A stretch of DNA of 64,000 nt from Aporrectodea caliginosa (Eukaryota > Annelida > Clitellata > Crassiclitellata > Lumbricidae): positions 2,722,746 to 2,786,745 of the forward strand of contig JACEVL010000143.1 in NCBI GenBank assembly GCA_020284085.1. Direction: 5' to 3'. The first letter of the stretch is position 1; each line of letters begins with the position of its first letter. A program made the translations under genes and the position numbers. The notes under the pieces were generated by a model that had not been told where the DNA came from, ran no database searches, and saw only the letters and a list, made by a program, of their open reading frames with translations. Positions 54,412-64,000 of the stretch are shown in pieces.

Positions 54412-56968
54412 CTAAATTACAGATGATGACGAATCCTTTGTCGTGTAGAGTGAAGCCATTGGGAAACTACTCTGGTCCTTGGCTGACGGCTGGAGGTACT
54501 CCTTGCGCACGATGTTGCGGTAGACGCGGTGTGCCATGCTGGAAAAGATGCTGATGAATGCGGAGCAGATCGCAAGACCGTACGACACATGGGGATAGTT
54601 GATCGTTTGATTCGGCAGCCAGAAAGGATCGTACCAGAAAGCCAGTCCGAACATAATGACCGCAACGGACTTCAGGCAGCCTAAAACACATTGCACATAA
54701 CGAGATCAGATGTCAGCATTATTTAAGACTTTGACGCTACTGACTCATGAGTTGAGACTTTGAAGCTACTGACGACTCATGAGTCAAGACTTTATTCAAA
54801 AATTCTGGTTAAATCAATAATTCATCATCATCATCAGGTCCTGACGCCAGCCACTTGGCGGCGATGGGTACGAATAAATTATCTCATTTTGATCATTTCA
54901 TTGTATGCTCGGTCAAGTATTCATCTGGTGTGCAGCCAAGTCTCCCAGATATAGTGGATGGCTAGATGAATTTGATATCAGTCTTTTGAGGCATTCCAAT
55001 TGCACATTCCACATTCAATAGTTCAGAAATTGAAAATGTTCAAATCAATCATCCAGATTATTACAGCAGATTATATAGCGCCCCTTCAAGACAGTCTACT
55101 GAGGAGCGATGAAAGCACTTAAAGCTTTACATATAAGTTTACTAATTAAGAATTATCTTTAGTGAATCAAAAAATAGGAACATTTCTATTGTTGCCACAA
55201 ATGCAGACAACAAAGAAAACAGAACAAAAGGATTTTAACAGTGGATTAATTTTTTAATAATTACCTCCATTTAGAAATTTGAAACTTACTAGTAATTAAT
55301 AAAGAAAGATCCTTTTAAATTATATGTCACAAATAATAAACTAATTAAGTTTAAGTAATTAATGCAAATACACCGCAAATGCGTTAACGAGGAATAAACC
55401 TGCATACATGTAACAATTGTGATGATGGTTGCACCCTGGACAAGGTTGAAGGGCGCTCTCCGCTTTCCGATCCCCGAGTTGTCACTGCTACCAGTCCTGG
55501 TCCAGATCATGAGGAGGAAGATCAAACTAAGAAGTTCGATCACAATACTGATCGTCATCAGGATCTGAACGACGATGAACCAAGCTGTGAACAAATAATT
55601 AATTTGTTGTCAATTGTTTAGTTTTACACTAAATGAATTGTTGTATCGCAGAAACAATGTAAGTAAAATCCTTAAATTCTAATTGTAGCTCGGCTCCTAA
55701 TAATTCTCCTGTGCAACTAGTTGCGTCTATGACCACTAGATTTGTTGAATTAAACGAATATTGATTCACCTGAAATGAAAAATGCAGGTATCACAAAGAA
55801 ATAGGGCCAACACTGCTCTTGTAAAACCTGCATGCCTGACCCTAGAATCCTTACTAAAAATGGCATAACCTTACCTGCCTATCTAAGTGGTTTTGGTGGA
55901 GTGCTTGTGAATAACCTGGTTTCTTTGACTTACCTTTCCTTGTGGCACTGTAGACTTCTAAAGATTACGACTAAGATACAATCCCCAAATTGGTTACTAT
56001 GTAGGGACTTTGTACCAGGGCTTAGAGCCCAACTGCTTAGCACCAATGACTGATTTTTTTCATAATACATATGTACATGTATCATTATACATAACTACAT
56101 AGTACTACAGAGAGCGTTATTTGCTCAAAAATCAACCTATTCTTGAACTCAAGCAACACACAAGCTAGAGCGAATGCAACGGTTTTCAAAATACCTAAAA
56201 TTCTTTATATCAAGTTCTAGAAACAAACACACACAAACATAATAGTTTACATTGCTAAATTATTTTAATGTCTTGATGTTGGTAAGTAAGCAGTCTACCA
56301 ATGTCCATGATAACTGACATCAATCTAGCTGCCATTTAAGGAAAAATATTTCACCAATCAAACTTAAACAACAAATTATTCTCATCACTCCAACTTCTAC
56401 TTACAGAAACAATTACTTTCATCAACCCAGCTTCTATTGAAGCAAAGACTTAGTTTCATCAGTCCAGCTTCTATTTAAGCCAAGAATTAGTTTCATAAAT
56501 CCAACTTCCATTTGGGCAAACAATTATTTTCATCAATCCAGCATCCATTTTAAATTGGCAATATAAAATAATTTAGCAACGTAAACTACTTACTGTTTTA
56601 CCAATTTCTAGAAACATAGGGTGCACACACAAACAAACATAATAGTCACCCTATAAACAAAGGCGACAAATTATAGAGCGCCCCTTAAGCGTTTACTCAC
56701 GCGGCATGATCCAGCTTCGTATGCTGTACAGCTCCGGGGCAATGATCCACCAGCATCCATGATAGGACTTCATCGACGGATCCCTCGGGATACGGTATCC
56801 GGCGAAACAGACTTCCCACAGCCCTATCTTCCGGAAGCCCGAGTAGACGCGCGGCCATGATATGACCCAGTAGGGTGTAATAAACGCAATTATCAGAAGG
56901 ACCAACGCAAGAAGGTGCAACAAAAGAGCGGTCAATAAAACCAGTCTCCTTCCTTCCCACTTCGCCAT
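54412..56968 (-). CDS. claudin-superfamily four-transmembrane protein (237 aa)
   Basis: Three exons: 56,968-56,701; 55,584-55,408; 54,680-54,412. Donors GTGAGT and GTATGC, acceptors TTCACAG and TTTTAG, in phase. Exon 1 has TM1 (about residues 9-31) and an extracellular loop with W34, G49-L50-W51, C54 and C72, the W-GLW-C-C signature of claudin/PMP22/EMP proteins. Exon 2 encodes TM2, a short basic loop (GIGKRRAPF) and the start of TM3. Exon 3 completes TM3, carries the second extracellular segment and TM4, then a cytoplasmic tail ending S-S-V-I, which fits a class I PDZ ligand (S-x-hydrophobic). Expected at the plasma membrane, in cell junctions or as a related tetraspan. The exact subfamily cannot be told from sequence alone. 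Confidence 0.85.
55065..55115 (-). repeat. LINE 3' tail fragment
   Basis: ATTATATAGCGCCCCTTCAA in intron 2 of the claudin-like gene. A similar short piece is at 56,668-56,695. Confidence 0.5.
56375..56560. repeat. intronic minisatellite, about 40 bp unit
   Basis: Five diverged copies around TTTCATCAATCCAGCTTCTA in intron 1 of the claudin-like gene. The unit resembles the CATCCAACTTCTACTT repeats at 48.5 and 50.2 kb. Confidence 0.6.
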
Positions 56969-57217
56969 CTTTTCGGAAATGAAAAACGGTTCGAAAAAGT
57001 CAAAACATTTCAGAATTTAAGCCAACCGTTCGATGCCACACTAATGCCAATATCATTCACCTGTGCGCGACAGGTAAAATCACTCACAGGTGTAAACAAC
57101 CGTGTAGGACATAGACTTCATATCTATGAGGTAGCCTGTCTCTTGCGTCACGGCCTAAATAACTAAGCAAGTAGACGGTTACAGTTTTTCAATCAATCAA
57201 TCAATTCTTTATTGATC

Positions 57218-57239
57218 ACCACCACCACCACCACCACCG

Positions 57240-57311
<72 letters not shown>

Positions 57312-57312
57312 C
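57218..57312. repeat. (CAC)n/(CAT)n microsatellite
   Basis: CAC units followed by about 24 CAT units. Confidence 0.95.
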
Positions 57313-57764
57313 CATAATACTATCACATACAAACACAATAAAGACATTCATGTGCAGTGGCGTCAATAGGCAGACCCAAAGGAACATAAGGTTCCGCTAG
57401 CAGTTATAAAAAATTAAACTAACAGACTAACTGTGACAAATTCTTGGACTTTGCCAGTGTCAGTGCATTGTCGCTGTGTGCGATAGGCCAAAAATATACT
57501 TGCAAATGCTTTCAGGATGATTTAATGAATGTGAAAACTTTGCTGGCAGTTGCGTACACATTGCCAACTAGGCCTACTGGTATTGTGCACGTGTCACATA
57601 TTGCTAGACTGAGACTATGACTTTTGCAGTGTAGGCTAAAATTTGTATCTTGCGAGGTGAAAAACTTCCTCATTCATGCATGAACACCCCATGCAATCTT
57701 ATTACCATTTACCAAGACCAAAAACCAGACAAAGATAATTAATTATACGAGATGAAAATACAAC

Positions 57765-58085
57765 CGATTTGCCTCTAGTCTACGGGTCGGAATGTTGGCC
57801 AATGCGAAAGCAAGACAAGAAAAGAATTATTAGGCCTACAGCAGAAATTAGTTTACTGCGGAAGATCGCAAGGATTTCAAGACTTCAGAAAATCAGAAAC
57901 GCGGGCATTAGACAGCACTATGGATCGAAACAACTCTGCTAGACAATTAAAGTCGTTCAAAGAAGACTCCGATGGTTTCAACATATAGAGAGAATGCCAG
58001 ATGACCGAATACCACACACTGCACTACAGGATTTGAAGGAAAAAGACACTAAGGCAGAGCCAGACAACGCTTGATAAACAATATA
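57765..58085 (+). mobile_element. RTE-like LINE C-terminal fragment
   Basis: PLVYGSECWPMRKQDKKRII, LLRKIARISRLQKIRNAGIR, then WFQHIERMPDDRIPHTALQD in a shifted frame. These match the C-terminal region of endonuclease/reverse-transcriptase LINEs. Decayed. Confidence 0.8.
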
Positions 58086-58299
58086 AACAGGGGCGTCTAT
58101 CCCCCCCCAAGTCATCGGAGCAACTACCCCTCCGCTCCCCTTCCCATGGTACGACATTAAAGAAAATTGAATTCCCCCTAATTTCGCAATGGAGCATTTG
58201 CTATAAGGTTTACATGGTGTAGACGCCCCTGAATACAAATGAGTATAAAACATCACTTTGAAACTAAGGGAAACAATTAATGGACTTTACAAATGACCG

Positions 58300-58400
58300 A
58301 GGAAATGGAGATAATTTATTCGTACCCATCTCCGCCAAATGGCTGGCATCAGAAATTGGTGATCATGATGACGATGGTGGTGGTGGTGGAGACGATGATG
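58300..58400. repeat. short interspersed repeat plus GAT/GGT microsatellite
   Basis: ATTTATTCGTACCCATCTCC and GCCAAATGGCTGGC are inverted relative to 54,840-54,890 (GCCACTTGGCGGCGATGG..). GATGATGGTGGTGG follows. Confidence 0.5.
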
Positions 58401-58544
58401 ATGATAATGATCCAATGCAGATACATGGCGACAGGCTCCTGACAATTTCAATATGATGTACAAACAGAATAATCAAGCAATAAAATCCTCAAATTTGAGA
58501 CACGGTCACTTAAAAGGTATTTCACACATTTGAGGATTTTACAT

Positions 58545-61500
58545 GTATTCGCTCTTCCTCCCTACCCTCCATTTCGCTCTTCCTCCCTTTCCTCCAATTC
58601 GCTCTTCCTCCCTTTCCTCCAATTCGCTCTTCCTCCCTTTCCTCCATTTCGCTCTTCCTCCCTTTCCTCCAATTCGCTCTTCCTCCCTTTCCTCCAATTC
58701 GCTCTTCCTCCCTTTCCTCCAATTCGCCCTTCCTCCCTTTCCTCCATTTCGCGCTTCCTCCCTTTCCTCCAATTCGCTCTTCCTCCCTTTCCTCCAAATC
58801 GCTCTTCCTCCCTACCCTCCATTTCGCTCTTTCTCCCTTCCTCCAATTCGCTCTTCCTCCCTTTCCTCCATTTCGCTCTTCCTCCCTTTCCTCCAATTCG
58901 CTCTTCCTCCCTTTCCTCCAATTCGCCCTTCCTCCCTTTCCTCCAATTCGCTCTTCCTCCCTTTCCTCCATTTCGCTCTTTCTCCCTTTCCTCCAATTCG
59001 CTCTTCCTCTCTTTCCTCCAATTCGCTCTTCCTCCCTATCCTCCAATTCGCTCTCTTCCTCCCTTTCCTCCAATTCGCTCTCTTCCTCCCTTTCCTCCAA
59101 TTCGCTCTTCCTCCCTTTCCACCAATTCGCTCTTCCTCCCTTTCCTCCAATTCGCTCTTCCTCCCTTTCCTCCAATTCGCCCTTCCTCCCTTTCCTCCAA
59201 TTCGCTCTTCCTCCCTTTCCTCCATTTCGCTCTTTCTCCCTTTCCTCCAATTCGCTCTTCCTCTCTTTCCTCCAATTCGCTCTTCCTCCCTTTCCTCCAA
59301 TTCGCTCTCTTCCTCCCTTTCCTCCAATTCGCTCTTCCTCCCTTTCCACCAATTCGCTCTTCCTCCCTTTCCTCCATTTCGCTCTCTTCCTCCCTTTCCT
59401 CCATTTCGCTCTTCCTCCCTTTCCTCTAATTCGCTCTTTCTCCCTACCCTCCATTTCGCTCTCTTCCTCCCTTTCCTCTAATTCGCCCTTTCTCCCTTTC
59501 CTCCAATTCGCTCTTCCTCCCTTTCCTCCAATTCGCCCTTCCTCCCTTTCCTCCATTTCGCTCTTCCTCCCTTTCCTCCATTTCGCTCTTCCTCCCTTTC
59601 CTCCAATTCGCTCTCTTCCTCCCTTTTCTCCAATTCGCTCTTCCTCCCTTCCCTCCAATTCGTTCTTCCTTCCTTTCCTCCAATTCTCTCTCTTCCTCGT
59701 TTTCCTCCAATTCGCCCTTCCTCCCTACCCTCCAATTCGCTCTTCCCCCCCTACCCTCCAATTCGCTCTCTTCCTCCTTTTCCTCCAATTCGTTCTTCCT
59801 CCTTTTCCTCCAATTCGTTCTTCCTTCCTTTCCTCCAATTCTCTCTCTTCCTCGTTTTCCTCCAATTCGCTCTCTTCCTCCCTTTCCTCCAATTGGCTCT
59901 TCCTCCCTTTCCTCCATTTCGCTCTTTCTCCCTTTCCTCCAATTTGCTCTTCCTCCCTTTCCTCCAATTCGCCCTTCCTCCCTTTCCTCCAATTCGCCCT
60001 TCCTCCCTTTTCTCCAATTCGCTCTTCCTCCCTTTCCTCCAAATCGCTCTTCCTCCCTACCCTCCATTTCGCTCTTCCTCCCTTTCCTTCCATTCGCTCT
60101 TCCTCCCTTTCCTCCAATTCGCTCTTCCTCCCTTTCCTCCAATTCGCTCTTCCTCCCTTTCCTCCAAATCGCTCTTCCTCCCTACCCTCCATTTCGCTCT
60201 TTCTCCCTTTCCTCCAATTCGCTCTTCCTCCCTTTCCTCCAATTCGCCCTTCCTCCCTTTCCTCCAATTCGTTCTTCCTCCCTTTCCTCCAATTGCTCTT
60301 CCTCCCTTTCCTCCAATTCGCTCTTCCTCCCTACCCTCCATTTCGCTCTTCCTCCCTTTCCTCTAATTCGCTCTTTCTCCTTTTCCTCCAATTCGCCCTT
60401 CCTCCCTTTCCTCCAATTCGCTCTTCCTCCCTTTCCTCCACCTGCTCTTCCTCCCTACCCTCCACCTGCTCTTCCCCCCTACCCTCTAATTCGCTCTCTT
60501 CCTCCTTTTCCTCCACCTGTTCTTCCTCCTTTTCCTCCAATTCGTTCTTTCTTCCTTTCCTCCAATTCTCTCTCTTCCTCGTTTTTCCTCCAATTCGTTC
60601 TTCCTTCCTTTCCTCCAATTCGATCTTTTCCTCCTTTTCCTCCAATTCGCTCTCTTCCTCCCTTTCCTCCATTTCGCTCTCTTCCTCCCTACACCCCATT
60701 TCGGTCTCTTCCTCCCTTTCCTCCCTTTCGCTCTCTTCCTTCTTACCCTCCATTTCGCTCTGTTCCTCTCTACCCTCCATTTCGCTCTCTTTCACCCTTT
60801 CTTCCATATCGCTCTCTTCCTCCTTTTCCTCCATTTCGCTCAATTCCTCCCTACCCTCCATATTGCTCTCTTCTTCCCTTTCCTCCATATCGCTCTCTTC
60901 CTTCCTTTTCACTCTCTTCCTTCTTACCCTTCATTTAGCTCCCTTCCTCCCTTTCCTCCATTTCGCTCTCTTCCCTCTTACTCTCCATTTCGCTCTCTTC
61001 CTCCCTACCCTTCATTTCGTTCTCTTCCTTTCTTTTTCTCCATTTCTCTCTCTCTTCCTTCTTATCCTCCATTTCGCTCTCTTTCCTCCCTACCCTTCAT
61101 TTCGTTCTCTTCCTTTCTTTCCTCCATTTCGCTCTCTTCCTTCTTACCCTCCATTTCGCTCTCTTCCTCCCTACCCTCCATTTCGTTCTCTTCGTTTCTT
61201 TCCTCCATTTCGCTCTCTTCCTTCTTACTCTCCATTTCGCTCTCTTCCTCCCTACCCTCCATTTCGTTCTCTTCCTTTCTTTCCTCCATTTCGCTCTCTT
61301 CCTTCTTACCCTCCATTTCGCCTCTTCCTCCCTACCCTCCATTTCGTCTCTTCTTCCTTTCTTTCCTCCATTTCGCTCTCTTCCTCCCTACCCTCCATTT
61401 GCTCTCTTCCTCCCTACCCTCCATTTCGCTCTCTTCCTCCCTACCCTCCATTTCGCTCTCTTCCTCCCTACCCTCCATTTCGCTGCTCTTCCTTTCTTTC

Positions 61501-62005
61501 CTCCATTTCGCTCTCTTCCTCCCTACCCCCATTTCGTGCTCTTCCTTTCTTTCCTCCATTTCGCTCTATTCCTTCTTACCCTCCATTTCGCTCTCTTCCT
61601 CCCTTTCCTCCATTTCGTTCTCTTCCTTTCTTTCCTCCATTTCGCTCTCTTCCTCCCTACCCTCCATTTCGCTCTCTTCCTCCGTACCCTCCATTTCGTT
61701 CTCTTCCTTTCTTTCCTCCATTTCGCTCTCTTCCTTTCTTTCCTCCATTTCGCTCTCTTCCTTCTTACCCTCCATTTCGCTCTCTTCCTCCCTACCCTTC
61801 ATTTCACTCTCTTCCACCCTTTCCTCCATATCGCTCTCTTCCTCCCTTTCCTCCATTTCGCTCTCTTCCTCCCTTTCCTCCATTTCGCTCAATTCCTCCC
61901 TACCCTCCATATCGCTCTCTTCCTCCCTTTCCTCCATTTCGCTCTCTTCCTCCCTACCCTCCATTTCGCTCTCTTCATTTCTTTCCTCCATTTCGCTCTC
62001 TTCTT
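58545..62005. repeat. 3.4-kb pyrimidine-rich minisatellite, 25- to 27-bp units
   Basis: More than 125 tandem copies. To about 60.65 kb the unit is mostly 25 bp, TTCGCTCTTCCTCCCTTTCC plus TCCAA. Beyond that it is about 27 bp, with CTCTCTTCCTCCCTACCCTC. The plus strand is almost all C and T apart from the CG and AA words. Long frames on both strands (Glu/Arg/Lys-rich on minus, Ser/Pro/Phe-rich on plus) follow from a unit without stop codons and are not called genes. Confidence 0.95.
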
Positions 62006-62019
62006 GTGCAATGTACCCG

Positions 62020-62180
62020 CGATGAACAGACTTCCAATGGAGATGCGTCTTCTCACCAGGGACCCTCCTCTCTGTTCCACCAATTGCTAAAGACTGTTCT
62101 CTTCGTCCTGGCCTGGGTCTGGAATGACTCTGAGTAGAGATCTTGAAGGGGCGCTACGCAAATTCCAATTGATTTATTGA
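62020..62180 (+). repeat. LINE 3' tail
   Basis: GACTCTGAGTAGAGATCTTG then AAGGGGCGCTACGCAAATTC, the sense tail family. Confidence 0.55.
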
Positions 62181-62296
62181 ATTCGTTGAAAACAAAGACA
62201 TAACATCAATAGCATTTCTTACAACCACTCAGAGTCCAGTGCCACCAATATCTAGGCAACATTTCTCATTACAATTCTCAGAGTCTACACTTCATA

Positions 62297-64000
<1,704 letters not shown>

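Noticed and set aside
54309..54554. Plus-strand open frame in and beside the AP-1 array
   Set aside because: Composed of repeat units and antisense sequence of claudin exon 3.
58522..62137. Very long open frames on both strands (up to about 614 codons)
   Set aside because: They follow entirely from a stop-free 25-27 bp tandem repeat. The frames have no domain content and overlap on both strands.

Overview
This window is animal nuclear DNA. The reasons are spliced genes with GT-AG introns, a three-exon claudin-family gene, at least four tRNA-derived SINE families, CR1/L2-type and RTE-type LINE fragments, hAT, pogo-like and Helitron-like DNA elements, and abundant micro- and minisatellites. 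A cellular RNA-dependent RNA polymerase (RdRP) is kept by only some animal lineages (for example nematodes, cephalochordates, chelicerates, various lophotrochozoans and cnidarians) and is absent from vertebrates and insects such as flies. I therefore infer a marine-invertebrate-like genome. I cannot name the species.

Layout. 1-6 kb: non-coding DNA with terminal-inverted-repeat (TIR) elements, including a 953-bp element with a perfect 8-bp target duplication, and a minisatellite. 6.9-16.3 kb: two paralogous minus-strand genes that I model as small secreted peptides (about 75 and 72 aa) with identically sized signal-peptide exons, interrupted by a Helitron-like element, a MITE, SINEs and LINE tails. 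16.4-19 kb: SINEs, LINE tails and a large GGAT/GATA microsatellite. 19.9-21.8 kb (+ strand): an orphan promoter and 5' exon of the RdRP family. 23.4-32.2 kb (- strand): RdRP copy B, truncated after the catalytic DLDGD motif, with a hAT element and a TA-flanked element in intron 2. 36.9-48.2 kb (- strand): RdRP copy A, whose RdRP core continues directly into a nucleotidyltransferase / poly(A)-polymerase-like region and then a frameshifted tail. A CR1-like LINE sits in intron 1. 48.5-51.6 kb: a tandem duplication of about 1.5 kb. 54.4-57 kb (- strand): a claudin-superfamily gene with an array of AP-1-like palindromes at its 3' edge. 58.5-62 kb: a 3.4-kb pyrimidine-strand minisatellite. 62.3-64 kb (- strand): the 3' exons of an unrecognised gene running off the window.

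Main point. The RdRP-nucleotidyltransferase fusion of copy A joins in one polypeptide two activities that act as separate subunits elsewhere (Rdp1 with Cid12 in fission yeast; EGO-1 with CDE-1 in the C. elegans CSR-1 pathway). The first metal-binding aspartate of the nucleotidyltransferase appears to be serine, so the module may be structural. Copy A carries at least three single-base frameshifts, and denser damage near its 3' end, so whether it is a working gene, a young pseudogene or a sequence with assembly errors is open. RdRP exons 1-4 are open in both copies up to the point where B is truncated.
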